A stretch of 50,791 bases of DNA from Candidatus Sulfopaludibacter sp. (GTDB lineage: Bacteria; Acidobacteriota; Terriglobia; Bryobacterales; Bryobacteraceae), in contig JARLGM010000029.1 of assembly GCA_031292755.1 (NCBI GenBank), forward strand, positions 1 through 50,791, given 5' to 3'. A program made the translations under genes and the position numbers. The notes under the pieces are model-generated. The model saw only the letters and a list, made by a program, of their open reading frames with translations. It was not told where the DNA came from and made no database searches. This document shows, one piece after another, positions 8,599 to 16,792 of the stretch (position 1 is its first letter; every line of letters starts with the position of its first letter).

Positions 8599-8847
8599 AT
8601 GACGCCGGAAGACCAGGAACAAGTTCGCGAAATCGTCGCAGCCGCTGAGCAGCGCATCAAGGACCACGCCGCGGAAATTGCGCGCGATCTGCAAACCGAG
8701 ATCCTGCAGGGTCTCGGAGGGTTTGCGCGCGGCAATTTTGCGCGCCTTCATGCGCTCGAAAGCGTGCAGGGTGACCTCAGCATCCGCATCGCTGCACTTG
8801 AGGAGCGCGTACTTTACCTCGAAACCCGGCGCGCTCCGCCCCAGTAA
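8599..8847 (+). CDS. Small coiled-coil protein, unknown function
   Basis: An 82-aa charged protein starting MTPEDQEQVREIVAAAEQRI. The sequence is almost wholly heptad-like, with long helices at about 3-45 and a second coiled-coil segment at 50-75 (Q-G-D-L-S-I-R-I-A-A-L-E-E-R-V-L-Y-L-E). There is no signal peptide and no recognised family. It lies 33 bases after the NHL gene on the same strand with GGAGA about 12 bases before the ATG, so it may be co-transcribed. The large antisense frame over this region is a shadow. Probably a real gene because its composition is protein-like. Confidence 0.55.
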   Translation: MTPEDQEQVREIVAAAEQRIKDHAAEIARDLQTEILQGLGGFARGNFARLHALESVQGDLSIRIAALEERVLYLETRRAPPQ

Positions 8848-8848
8848 G

Positions 8849-8860
8849 CCCACGGGTGGG
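8849..8860. terminator. Short hairpin at a convergent junction
   Basis: CCCA-CGGG-TGGG sits between the stop of the coiled-coil gene (8847) and that of the GH92 gene (8887), with AATT after it. It is the only stem-like candidate in the 39-bp convergent gap; the stem is short, so a terminator role is weakly supported. Confidence 0.25.
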
Positions 8861-8886
8861 AATTGCGCACAAACTCGCGCGGGGTC

Positions 8887-11124
8887 CTACCGCGCCCCGG
8901 TGATTGAAGGCGGCGCGTCGGCGGGGCGGGCGCCCCAGCTGCGATTGGGAGCGGGGCCCATCGCAAACACGAGTTCGCCGCCTTTGACGATTTCTTCGTG
9001 GGAAAGCCAGGTGCGGGTTAGCGGTTTGCCGTTCAGGGTCGCGGATTGAATGTAGGGGTGTCCTTCCGCCGCACCCCGGGCGCGGATGGTGAACGCGCGC
9101 GAACCGGCGTGGATGACTGCCTGGTCGAAGAGGGGCGTACCGATCTGGTAGACCGGGGTGCCGGGGGCCACGGAGTAGAAGCCGAGCGCGCTGATCACGT
9201 ACCAGGCGGACATCTGGCCGCAATCGTCGTTGCCGGCGATGCCCGCGGGCTGATCCAGGTATTGTTCGTCCATCACCCGGCGGACGCGCTGCTGGGTCTT
9301 CCATGGGACGCCGGCGTAATCGTATAAGTAAGCGATGTGATGGCTCGGCTCATTGCCGTGGTCGTAATGCCTGCCGTCGAATAACTGGTCGAGTTTGTCG
9401 ATGAAGGCCGCCCGGCCGCCTGCTAACTGGATCAGTCCCTGGATATCCTGAGGTACAAAGAACGTGTATTGGAAGGGAAGCCCTTCGGTGATGTAGGGAT
9501 ACTTGCCGGCGGGGTCGAACGGTGTGGCCCACGTGCCATCGGCATGACGGCCGCGGGCGAAGCCGGTGGCAGGGTCGATGATGTTGCGGTAATTGGCGGC
9601 GCGTGCGAGGAAGAGTTTCTCGTCTTCGGTTTTGCCGAGCGCGTGAGCCATGCGGGACAGCACGAAATCGTCGTAGGCGTACTCCAGGGTGCGGGAGACC
9701 TGCTCGCCGCGGTGGAAGGCGTCGCGCACCGGGTCTTCCAGCGGAATGAAACCGTACTTGAGATAACTATCCAGGGCGCGGCGGCCGCGGCCATCCACGT
9801 ATAAGTCGTGCGATTGGGGCGTCTCCATGGCGTTCTGACGCATCAGGCGGTACGCCTCGGCGGCGTCGAAGCCGCGAATGCCCTTCAGGTATGCATCGGC
9901 GATCATGACGGACGCATGGTCGCCAATCATCTCCTGCGTGTAACTGTTCCAGGCGGGATAGATGGGCAGCCAGCCGCCCTGCTGTCCCATGGCGATGAGC
10001 GATTGCGCCATATCGGCGGTGCGCTTGGGATCGATGATAGTAAGTAAGGGGTGCAGGGCGCGAAAGGTGTCCCAGAGAGAGAAATCGGTGTAGTAAGTGA
10101 AGCCTCTGGCGGTTTCGGTGCGGCCGGAGCCGGCGAATCCTGGGTAAGTGCCACTTACATCGCTAAAAGTGCGGGGCAGGAGCAGGGAATGGTAGAGCGC
10201 GGTGTAAAAGATGCGGCGGCGGCTATCCGATGCGCCGCGAATTTCGATGCGGGAGAGGGCTTCGTCCCACGCCCTTTGGGCCAGTTGCGCCACCTGGTCG
10301 AGATTCCACCCGAGGATTTCAGCATCGAGGTTGCGGCGGGCCTCTTCGATGCTGGTAAAAGAGGTGCCGACCTTCACGAGGATGGCGTCGCCGGCGCGCG
10401 CGGCGAAGCTCAGGTAGGCGCCGGGAGCGCCGCGGGCGCCACCCTGTTCGGCGATGCCATCGTGCTTATCGGCCCCGCTCCAGACGCCGAACGCGCGGAA
10501 GGGGCGTTCGAAGCGGGCGACAAAATAGCCGCTGAATCCGGCGGGCTTCCCTGCACCGGCGTACAGGCGGTGCACGGGGTTGTAACCGGAGACTTCCTGG
10601 CGTGCGGCGTCGATGTGCACTTGGCCTTCGCCGGCGCGGGAGTTGACCTGGACAAGGATCCAGGCTTCGGCCGGGGACGGGAAGCGGAATTCAAGGATGC
10701 CGGCGCGGGAGGTGGCCGCGAGCGAGGCGCGGATGGCGGAATCGTCGAGGGTGACGTCGTAGCGGTAGGGCGTCATCTTTTCGGACGCGCGCTGGAAGGC
10801 GGAGGCACGGTCGGCGGGAGCGACCTTCAACGCACCGGTGAGAGGCATGATGGTGACGCTGCCGTAATCCTGGGTGCACGAGCCGCTGAGGAAATGGCTG
10901 GCGCGGAATCCCTGGATGCGGGTGTCCTTTTCGTAGTAGGGGGCGATGCACTTGGTCTCGCCGTCGCGGGTTTGCGGAGTCCAACTGGTCATGCCGAAGG
11001 GGACGCCGGTGGCGGGGAAGGTCTGGCCGTCGCCGGCGGTGCCGATCATGGGATTGACCGAATCGGCGGGGCCGGCGGCGAAGACTGAGGCGGCGAGGAG
11101 GAGAGTGAGGATGGCAGTGCGCAT
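8887..11124 (-). CDS. GH92 family exo-alpha-mannosidase-like glycosidase, exported
   Basis: A 745-aa protein with a signal peptide (MRTAILTLLLAASVFAAGPA). It carries GH92 landmarks in order: VNPMIGT at the mature N-terminus, GFRASHFLSG and QDYGSVTIMP in the N-terminal beta domain, YTDFSLWDTFRALHPLL in the (alpha/alpha)6 barrel, GLPFQYTFFVPQDIQGL, and the C-terminal GNDDCGQMSAWYVISALGFY. GH92 enzymes are calcium-dependent inverting alpha-mannosidases, mostly acting on alpha-1,2/1,3 linkages of glycans; the linkage here is not predictable. The frame is open far upstream but the signal peptide fixes ATG 11124, which has a TAACAT box 8 bases ahead. Divergent from the histidine kinase gene. Confidence 0.9.
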   Translation of the reverse strand: MRTAILTLLLAASVFAAGPADSVNPMIGTAGDGQTFPATGVPFGMTSWTPQTRDGETKCIAPYYEKDTRIQGFRASHFLSGSCTQDYGSVTIMPLTGALKVAPADRASAFQRASEKMTPYRYDVTLDDSAIRASLAATSRAGILEFRFPSPAEAWILVQVNSRAGEGQVHIDAARQEVSGYNPVHRLYAGAGKPAGFSGYFVARFERPFRAFGVWSGADKHDGIAEQGGARGAPGAYLSFAARAGDAILVKVGTSFTSIEEARRNLDAEILGWNLDQVAQLAQRAWDEALSRIEIRGASDSRRRIFYTALYHSLLLPRTFSDVSGTYPGFAGSGRTETARGFTYYTDFSLWDTFRALHPLLTIIDPKRTADMAQSLIAMGQQGGWLPIYPAWNSYTQEMIGDHASVMIADAYLKGIRGFDAAEAYRLMRQNAMETPQSHDLYVDGRGRRALDSYLKYGFIPLEDPVRDAFHRGEQVSRTLEYAYDDFVLSRMAHALGKTEDEKLFLARAANYRNIIDPATGFARGRHADGTWATPFDPAGKYPYITEGLPFQYTFFVPQDIQGLIQLAGGRAAFIDKLDQLFDGRHYDHGNEPSHHIAYLYDYAGVPWKTQQRVRRVMDEQYLDQPAGIAGNDDCGQMSAWYVISALGFYSVAPGTPVYQIGTPLFDQAVIHAGSRAFTIRARGAAEGHPYIQSATLNGKPLTRTWLSHEEIVKGGELVFAMGPAPNRSWGARPADAPPSITGAR

Positions 11125-11157
11125 CAAAGTGGATGTTAACTCATATAATGTAGTCGG
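11125..11157. promoter_or_regulatory. Divergent promoters, GH92 / histidine kinase
   Basis: A 33-bp gap. Plus strand: perfect TATAAT at 11144-11149, 8 bases before the kinase ATG. Minus strand: TAACAT (11138-11133), 8 bases before the GH92 ATG. Both positions favour leaderless transcripts. Confidence 0.5.
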
Positions 11158-12552
11158 ATGATCAAGCCGGCGCCAACCTCGCGGGGACTCACCAGATTTC
11201 TGATGTCCAGCCGGGCTGTGCTCTGGGTGGGATTCGGCAGCCTGATCGTGCTGATGGTGCTGATTGCTTCGAGCGCCAGCCGGGCGCTGGGACGGATCGA
11301 AGAATCCAATGCGCAGATCCGGCAAGGGTTTTTGCAGCGCGATGAGCTGCTGAACCGGCTGCGGAACGAGCTGTACCGTTCGAGCATCGACGTGCGGGAC
11401 TACCTGATGCACCCGGATCCCGCCCTGGCCGAGTTGCGGCGCGCGGAAATTCAGCGGACGCAGAAGCAGATGGATGGGGCGATCGAGCAGTACCGCAAAG
11501 ATCGTCCGCCGGAAGAGGCGGCGGCGGTGGATCAGCTCCGGCGCGATTTGAACGAGTACTTCGGTCTGGTGGAGCCCGTGCTGCACTGGGATGCGGCGGC
11601 GCGGAAGACGCGGGGGCCGGACTTTTTGCGCACGGAAATGTTTCCGCGGCGGCAGCAACTCCTCCAGCTTTCGGAGCGGATTCGCGAGATTGACAGCCGG
11701 CAGTTGAGCCGCGGGGAAGTGCGCGTGGCGAATGTGTTTGCCGGGTTTCGCCGGGAGATTCTGCTGACCGCGCTGCTGACCGTGCTCTTCGGTATGGCAC
11801 TGGCGTTTTTGGCGATCGGGCGCGTGCAGGCGCTGGAGCGCGAGTCGGAACTGCGGTTCCGGCAGGTGGTGCTGGCGCGCGAGGAACTGCACAAGCTTTC
11901 GGCGCGGATTGTTTCGGCGCAGGAAGAGGAGCGGCGCAATCTGTCGCGCGAACTGCACGATGAGGTCGGGCAATCGATGTCGGCGCTGCTGGTGGAATTG
12001 GGGAATCTGGACTCCATGCTGCCGCCGGGCAATGCCTCTGCGCACGAGCAACTGCAGCGGGTTCGCAAGCTGGCGGAAACCAATGTGGGGGTGGTCCGCA
12101 ACATGGCCCTGCTGCTGCGGCCTTCCATGTTGGACGACCTGGGGCTGGTGCCGGCGCTGAAATGGCAGGCAAGGGAAGTGGCCCGGCGCACCGGCATGAA
12201 GGTGAGGGTGGATGCGGAGGATGTTTCCGACGATCTGCCGGACCAGTACCGCACGTGCATCTACCGCGTGGTGCAGGAGGCGCTGCACAACGCCACGCGC
12301 CACTCGAAGGCGAGGCACATTCGCGTGACGGTGCGGCGCGAGCCGGCGGGAGTGCACGCGGAAATTCAGGACGACGGCGCGGGGTTCCCATCGCGGCGGG
12401 AGAAAGGCATGGGCATTCTGGGGATGGAGGAGCGGGTGCGGCACCTGGGCGGCGAATTCCATGTGGAATCGGAGCCGGGGCATGGCACATCCGTTTCGAT
12501 CCGGCTGCCCTTGCAACAGGACACGCCGCAGCCCGCGGCCAAACAATCATGA
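11158..12552 (+). CDS. NarL-type sensor histidine kinase (HisKA_3)
   Basis: A 464-aa membrane histidine kinase. One membrane segment is at about 20-40 and a second at about 197-217, bracketing a mostly helical periplasmic region of about 155 residues that resembles a four-helix-bundle (4HB_MCP/CHASE3-like) sensor. A short coiled linker leads to the HisKA_3 dimerisation domain with phospho-acceptor H267 in SRELHDEVGQ, then the HATPase domain with the N box in VVQEALHNATRHS and G boxes DDGAGF and GMGILGMEERV. It should phosphorylate the response regulator that overlaps its stop codon by 4 bases. The signal is unknown. A perfect TATAAT lies 8 bases before the ATG. Confidence 0.9.
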   Translation: MIKPAPTSRGLTRFLMSSRAVLWVGFGSLIVLMVLIASSASRALGRIEESNAQIRQGFLQRDELLNRLRNELYRSSIDVRDYLMHPDPALAELRRAEIQRTQKQMDGAIEQYRKDRPPEEAAAVDQLRRDLNEYFGLVEPVLHWDAAARKTRGPDFLRTEMFPRRQQLLQLSERIREIDSRQLSRGEVRVANVFAGFRREILLTALLTVLFGMALAFLAIGRVQALERESELRFRQVVLAREELHKLSARIVSAQEEERRNLSRELHDEVGQSMSALLVELGNLDSMLPPGNASAHEQLQRVRKLAETNVGVVRNMALLLRPSMLDDLGLVPALKWQAREVARRTGMKVRVDAEDVSDDLPDQYRTCIYRVVQEALHNATRHSKARHIRVTVRREPAGVHAEIQDDGAGFPSRREKGMGILGMEERVRHLGGEFHVESEPGHGTSVSIRLPLQQDTPQPAAKQS

Positions 12553-13199
12553 GCCAAATCGACATTCTACTAGCCGACGATCATTCGGTGATGCGTACGG
12601 GTCTGCGCCTGGTGCTGGAGCGCCAGGAGGACTTCCACGTGGTGGCGGAGGCGTCGGACGGGCGCGAGGCGGTGGCGATGGCGCTACAGCATAAGCCGGA
12701 CGTGGTGGTGATGGACGTGACGATGCCCAATTTGAACGGCATCGAGGCGGCGCGCCAGATTGGGGGCGCCCTGCCGCAGGCTTCGATCGTCATGCTGAGC
12801 ATGCACTCCGACGAAGCCTATGTGCTGCGGGCGCTGAAGGCGGGGGCGCGCGGATATCTGCTGAAGGAATCGGCGGAGAGCGACCTGATCGCCGCGGTGC
12901 GGTCGGTGCATGGGGGGAAGGCGTTCTTCAGTCCGGCGGTGAGCCGGATGCTGGTGGAAGATTATGTGCGCGAACTGAAGGACCGGGAGATCGAAGATAG
13001 TTACGAACTGCTCACTACACGGGAGCGGGAGATCCTACAGTTAGTGGCTGAGGGCAAGAGTAACAAGGACGTGGCCAACTTACTCAACCTGAGTCTATAC
13101 ACGGTGGAGACGCATCGCGGGAACCTGATGGAGAAGCTGAATCTGCACACCGTGCCGGAGTTGATTCTTTATGCGGTCCGCAAGGGCGTGATTGGGTAA
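12549..13199 (+). CDS. NarL/FixJ-family response regulator
   Basis: A 216-aa response regulator. The receiver domain occupies about 1-120, with the acidic pair D10-D11, phospho-acceptor D56 (MDVTMPNLNG) and K in LLKESAE near 105. A LuxR/NarL helix-turn-helix follows at about 150-212 (LTTREREILQLVAEGKSNKD, then a segment ending TVETHRGNLMEKL). The frame is open upstream, but ATG 12549 overlaps the kinase stop (ATGA) and gives the normal receiver start. It is the cognate partner of the kinase before it. The stop at 13197-13199 touches the direct repeat that borders the downstream mobile element. Target genes are unknown; the GH92 gene is the nearest candidate. Confidence 0.92.
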   Translation: MSQIDILLADDHSVMRTGLRLVLERQEDFHVVAEASDGREAVAMALQHKPDVVVMDVTMPNLNGIEAARQIGGALPQASIVMLSMHSDEAYVLRALKAGARGYLLKESAESDLIAAVRSVHGGKAFFSPAVSRMLVEDYVRELKDREIEDSYELLTTREREILQLVAEGKSNKDVANLLNLSLYTVETHRGNLMEKLNLHTVPELILYAVRKGVIG

Positions 13200-13208
13200 G
13201 TGGCGCAG
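13199..13208. repeat. Direct repeat, left copy (possible target-site duplication)
   Basis: AGTGGCGCAG, identical to 14359-14368. It starts on the last base of the response regulator stop codon and is followed 1 base later by the inverted-repeat sequence ATTTGTTT. See the mobile element entry. Confidence 0.6.
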
Positions 13209-14358
13209 TATTTGTTTACGGGATGGGATCACTGCATAGACGTTGCCGGGCATTGCGGACCAGTGGATAGACGTAGATGTCTTTAATGGAGCGCCCGTCA
13301 GCTTTGTGTTCACGGTCCATGCGACCGCGCCCGGCGGTCTGTCCGAGGCAGATCCAGTTGGCAGCCCGGTAGCAGGTTCCTCGAAAGCGAGTGGCATCCA
13401 CCAGCGTTTCCAGCAGCAGCGGCCGATACCCATATCGAACTTCCCAGTCGTGGGGCATCTGCCGGGCGTTCAGCGCCAGGATCTTGCTCGCCAGCCCTTT
13501 GACGCGGACCCACGGCAGAATCAAGAACCGCCCATTGTTGACGATCGCTTGCAGGTTGCGCTTCCGCTGCTCGTCATTCCACCCGATCCAGGCGTCGCGG
13601 TTTTGCATCTTCCAAGCGGGCGATGTCCAGAGCAGACCGGCCAGTTCCCGATCGCGATTCCGGACCCAGTAGCGCAAGTTCGCACCGAAGGGTACGCGGC
13701 ATCCCAGGTAGTGATGCCGTTCCATCTGTTCCCGCCACAGCCGACCCTCGGCCGGGCCTTGCACCAGGGCCAACTCCAGAGGTTCGCATTCCCGTGCCGC
13801 GCACTCCACTGGCTCAGGCTCGAAGAATTGCTGGGATGTATCGACGCGCTGCGGCCCCTTGCTTTTTGTCTTCCGCAGAGCCGGCAGCGTCACCGCTCCC
13901 CCGGCTTGGAGACGCTCCAATAGTTGCCGGCACTCGAGATTCTTCAGTCTGCCGTTGGGCCGCTTCCATTCCAGTAACTCGCAAACCGTCCGTGCAATCT
14001 CGGTCACTCCCAAACCCGCATAGTCGTGTGCCACCACGCGCATCAGTTCCACCTCCTGCGCGGTGAACGTACGCCCGCAAAATGTCACTGGAACCAGGGT
14101 GCTCATGGGAGTGGAACCCGCTCAGCGGAGCTCAAGAGCCGATCTTCTGCGGATGGCAGCAAGCCCAGCTGCCGCGCGGTCAGCAAGATACTCGTGAGGA
14201 CGGCTTGTGCCCGAGCCCCATTCCGGGTCCGGTTGCCGCCCCAATTTCTTACGAATGGACACCACTTCAAACCATACTCTAAACCAAAGCCCTGCTTTTC
14301 TACAACCCCCTCTCAGAGCCCAATGTTTACGGCCCTCTGGATCCGAGAAACAAATGCC
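13209..14358 (-). mobile_element. Putative 1.15-kb insertion element carrying a DUF4338 gene
   Basis: The DUF4338 gene is bounded by imperfect terminal inverted repeats. Left: ATTTGTTT-ACG-GGAT at 13210-13224. Right: ATCC-GAG-AAACAAAT at 14341-14355, whose complement is ATTTGTTT-CTC-GGAT (12 of 15 matching). Just outside are identical 10-bp direct repeats. The last codons of the gene (D-P-I-P-stop) lie within the left repeat, as in compact insertion sequences. Removing the element leaves two convergent genes about 10 bp apart. The 252 bases upstream of the gene hold no other frame I can support. Transposition by DUF4338 proteins is not established to my knowledge; the call rests on the structure. 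Confidence 0.6.
13216..14106 (-). CDS. DUF4338 (DruA-like) protein
   Basis: A 296-aa protein of the DUF4338 family, to which DruA of the Druantia anti-phage system belongs. The diagnostic run starts at about residue 130: ERHHYLGCRVPFGANLRYWV, then AWIGWNDEQRKRNLQAIVNN, GRFLILPWVRVKGLASKIL, WEVRYGYRPLLLETLVD, RFRGTCYRAANWICLGQTAG, and KDIYVYPL near the C-terminus. The first 80 residues look like a small helical DNA-binding domain (L-E-W-K-R-P-N-G-R-L-K-N). No other Druantia gene (druB-E) is nearby, so a complete defence system is not present; the gene stands alone in an apparent mobile element. Molecular activity is unknown. Confidence 0.82.
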   Translation of the reverse strand: MSTLVPVTFCGRTFTAQEVELMRVVAHDYAGLGVTEIARTVCELLEWKRPNGRLKNLECRQLLERLQAGGAVTLPALRKTKSKGPQRVDTSQQFFEPEPVECAARECEPLELALVQGPAEGRLWREQMERHHYLGCRVPFGANLRYWVRNRDRELAGLLWTSPAWKMQNRDAWIGWNDEQRKRNLQAIVNNGRFLILPWVRVKGLASKILALNARQMPHDWEVRYGYRPLLLETLVDATRFRGTCYRAANWICLGQTAGRGRMDREHKADGRSIKDIYVYPLVRNARQRLCSDPIP

Positions 14359-14368
14359 AGTGGCGCAG
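14359..14368. repeat. Direct repeat, right copy (possible target-site duplication)
   Basis: AGTGGCGCAG, identical to 13199-13208, three bases outside the right inverted repeat and directly before the stop codon of the next minus-strand gene (14369). Confidence 0.6.
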
Positions 14369-15835
14369 CTAGTTGCCTGCGAACTTGGCGAACGTCACCG
14401 AAGAATCGGTGGTGAATTTGCGGTAATTGCGGAACTGGATGGTGTTTTTGGAACAGCTTCCGCTACCGGTGAAGCAGCCTAAATTGTCGCTGAGGGTGGG
14501 CAGCAGGTAGGTGCCCTGTTCGATCCTGACGAAGCCATACTCGATGGTGGATTCGCCTTTACTCAACGGAAAATCCGGCGGCATGGAGGTAGTTCGCTGT
14601 TCGATACGGAGAACCCGGCGGGTGTCGCGATCGATCCAGACGGCGCCCAGGTAGGCCGGATTGTAGCGGCGCCCGTCTGGCGCGACCAGGGTCCAATGAG
14701 AATGCGCCTGCTCCACGGTGTAATCGAAGGCAATGGCCGGGCGGCCGGCGATGCGGTCGTCTCCGCGGCGCTTGAAACTGGCGCCGGTGGCGGGGGACAG
14801 CACGTCTTCGAGCGTGGTCGCGAACTCGCCCGTGGACCAGGATCCGCTGCGCTCCGGAGGCACATTGGTGGGGCTGTCGTTAACCTTGATGTCGCGGTAG
14901 TCTTCCTTGCCGTTGGCGTAGGCGACCGTAGCGGTGACGACGTCGATCTGCTGCCAGGCGGCAGGCCAACTGTTGGTGAAATAGCGCGTGGTGGCCTGTT
15001 CGGCGAGGAAGTTCGGCAATCCGGCGGTATAGGCGGAAGCGGCGGCGCGGGCGTCGGCCAAAATGGCGGCGTCGGTGTTCAGGCGCGGTTCGGTGGGCGC
15101 CGGGGCGATGGGGGAGTCGGACTTGACTGGGTCCGCGGACGATGACTTTGTGGGTTCGGCGGAGGGAACCGATTCGGGCGCGGTTGGCTCGGGCGGCGTG
15201 GATTCCTGTGCGACGGTGGTGCGGGTCTTGGGCAGGTCTTTGGCTTCCGGAGCGCGCGCCTCGTCCAGGGGCTTGTCGGCGGATTTCTTTTCCGCGGCGG
15301 TTCCTTCCCGCACGAACACGATGCGCACGGCGGTTTCGGGATCGTCGGGATTCACCAGGACGGAGAGCTGATCGCCGGGATGGAGGAGCGAATCGCGGAC
15401 GGGTTCGTTCTGCTTATCGCGGAACTGGGTCTTGGCGAGGAGCCGAAAGCGGAGGATGGTCTTGCCGTTGGTCTGGAGGTAGAGATCTTTTTCGCCCAGC
15501 TTGCGCAAAGTGCCGTCCACCGGCGCGAGCGCGATTTTCGAATCGCCTTCCGAGCCGGCTTTTTCCTTCGGCGACCTCTTGGGGAGGCTCACGGTCGGGA
15601 CCGGCATGTTCACGGGAACGCCGCCGGGCAGTCGCGTGGGGTAGGTGTTGGGGTACTGCCCCGGCGGGTATTGTCCGGGCGGGTATTGTCCCGGTGGATA
15701 CTGTCCAGGCGGATATTGGCCGGGTGGATATTGAGGATAAGGATCGGGCGGGTATCCGGGAGGATACTGCGCCCAGGACAGCGCGCCGAACGCGGCGAAG
15801 AGGGAGATCCGGCAAAGCCACGAGATCCGCATCAC
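14369..15835 (-). CDS. Exported protein with PGQYP repeats, unknown function
   Basis: A 488-aa secreted or periplasmic protein. It has a signal peptide (to about residue 22, ALSWAQ), then a Pro/Tyr-rich tract with five near-perfect copies of PPGQY (about 24-64). A beta-rich segment at about 95-170 (DLYLQTNGKTILRFRLLAKT ... HPGDQLSVLVN) looks like an RNA/OB- or ubiquitin-unlike small barrel, followed by a low-complexity Ala/Pro/Glu linker. The C-terminal 230 residues match a domain common in acidobacterial exported proteins ('VLRIEQ', 'YLLP', 'C.KNTIQFRNYRKF'). GTG 15835 or ATG 15832 may start it; AGGAG is 7 bases before the GTG. It lies 24 bases after the kinase gene on the same strand. Function unknown. 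Confidence 0.75.
   Translation of the reverse strand: MMRISWLCRISLFAAFGALSWAQYPPGYPPDPYPQYPPGQYPPGQYPPGQYPPGQYPPGQYPNTYPTRLPGGVPVNMPVPTVSLPKRSPKEKAGSEGDSKIALAPVDGTLRKLGEKDLYLQTNGKTILRFRLLAKTQFRDKQNEPVRDSLLHPGDQLSVLVNPDDPETAVRIVFVREGTAAEKKSADKPLDEARAPEAKDLPKTRTTVAQESTPPEPTAPESVPSAEPTKSSSADPVKSDSPIAPAPTEPRLNTDAAILADARAAASAYTAGLPNFLAEQATTRYFTNSWPAAWQQIDVVTATVAYANGKEDYRDIKVNDSPTNVPPERSGSWSTGEFATTLEDVLSPATGASFKRRGDDRIAGRPAIAFDYTVEQAHSHWTLVAPDGRRYNPAYLGAVWIDRDTRRVLRIEQRTTSMPPDFPLSKGESTIEYGFVRIEQGTYLLPTLSDNLGCFTGSGSCSKNTIQFRNYRKFTTDSSVTFAKFAGN
15651..15732 (-). repeat. 15-bp tandem repeat encoding PGQYP
   Basis: Five full units of 15 bases (plus strand GGRTAYTGYCCNGGY, units beginning at 15651, 15666, 15681, 15696, 15711) and a partial sixth. 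The units vary at third codon positions only, so the peptide is conserved while the DNA has drifted. Confidence 0.85.
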
Positions 15836-15859
15836 AGATCCGTCTCCTTTGCCTTGATT

Positions 15860-16792
15860 CTACCGCGATAATGCGGGGTCGAGGCCGGCCGCGCGGTAGG
15901 CTTCGAGAAGTGCTCCTTCGGCGGGACCGTGCAGGGGCGGTCCGCAGCGGCTGCCGGTTTCCATTTCCACCAGCATGCGGAAGCGCTCGCGGAGCGTCAG
16001 GCTTTCGAAGACGCCGCCGATGTAGGCCACGTCCACCGGTTCGCCGGGTTGCCACAACTGGCCGCGGACGGACGCGGCCAGCATGGCCAAATCGATGGCT
16101 GCGCGGTTGACGATTTCGAGAGCCACGCCGTCGGCACCCAGGGCCGCCGCATCCACCAGGGGCGCCAGAGTAGCGATGCGCGAACGCGGCCATGGGTCGG
16201 TATAGAAGAGGTGCAGGGCGTGGTTGGCGGACGGGGCGCCGGTGGCCTGGAGCAAAGCGGCGCGCAGGCTGGTGGGTGGTCCCCAGCCCTCTTCCATGCG
16301 CAACGCCGCGCGCAGCGACTGGCGGACCAGGTCGAACGCGCCGCCTTCGTCGCCGAAAACGTAGCCCCATCCACCGGCGCGCGCGGAGGCGCCGGCGGAG
16401 TTGCGCCCGAAGGCGATAGAGCCGGTGCCGGCGATGGTGACGATGCCTTGGCCGTGGGCGGTCGCGCCGGCGAGAGCGGTCACCGCGTCGGTGGTCACCA
16501 GCAGGCGCCCGGTGCGCAGAATGGCGGCCAGGATCTCCTGCTTGTCTTCAGGGCCGCCGCTCATGCCGAAGCACGCGACGGCAAACCGGACGGTGTCCGG
16601 GTCCAGTCCCGCGCCCTGGCAGGCGAGTTGCAAGCTGGTGAGTACGGCGCCTTCCAGTTTGGCCCGGCCCTCGACGGCGCCGGCGTGATTGCAGGGCCCA
16701 GCCTCGCCTTGGCCTAGCACGCGGCCGGTTTCGTCGCCGATTACAGCGGCGGTTCCGGATTGGCCGCCATCCACTCCTAAAAAAAGTCTCAT
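15860..16792 (-). CDS. BadF/BadG-type ATPase, N-acetylglucosamine kinase-like
   Basis: A 310-aa ASKHA-fold kinase. The phosphate-1 motif is FLGVDGGQSGT at 4-14; phosphate-2 is GTGSIAFG at about 122-129 and GWGYVFGDEGGAFDL follows at about 140, the pattern of N-acetylglucosamine/glucosamine kinases; the adenosine motif is around AYIGGVF at about 255. It would phosphorylate an amino sugar in the cytoplasm with ATP. ATG 16792 overlaps the preceding glycosyltransferase stop by 4 bases. The context (lipoprotein, glycosyltransferase, kinase) suggests salvage or assembly of a cell-surface glycan. Substrate is inferred from family only. Confidence 0.82.
   Translation of the reverse strand: MRLFLGVDGGQSGTAAVIGDETGRVLGQGEAGPCNHAGAVEGRAKLEGAVLTSLQLACQGAGLDPDTVRFAVACFGMSGGPEDKQEILAAILRTGRLLVTTDAVTALAGATAHGQGIVTIAGTGSIAFGRNSAGASARAGGWGYVFGDEGGAFDLVRQSLRAALRMEEGWGPPTSLRAALLQATGAPSANHALHLFYTDPWPRSRIATLAPLVDAAALGADGVALEIVNRAAIDLAMLAASVRGQLWQPGEPVDVAYIGGVFESLTLRERFRMLVEMETGSRCGPPLHGPAEGALLEAYRAAGLDPALSR

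Noticed and set aside
6202..8853. 883-aa open frame antisense to the NHL gene
   Set aside because: Low-complexity, His/Gly/Ala/Arg-rich repeat translation mirroring the NHL repeats; high GC and repeated codons keep it open. The plus strand encodes a clear exported family protein.
11125..12546. Upstream 474 codons of the long minus-strand frame that ends in GH92
   Set aside because: Arg/Pro/His/Gln-rich and antisense to a convincing histidine kinase; the GH92 signal peptide starts at 11124, so the true gene begins there.
13216..14106. Druantia anti-phage system
   Set aside because: Only a DruA-like gene is present; no druB-E or helicase gene in the window, so a defence system is not supported.
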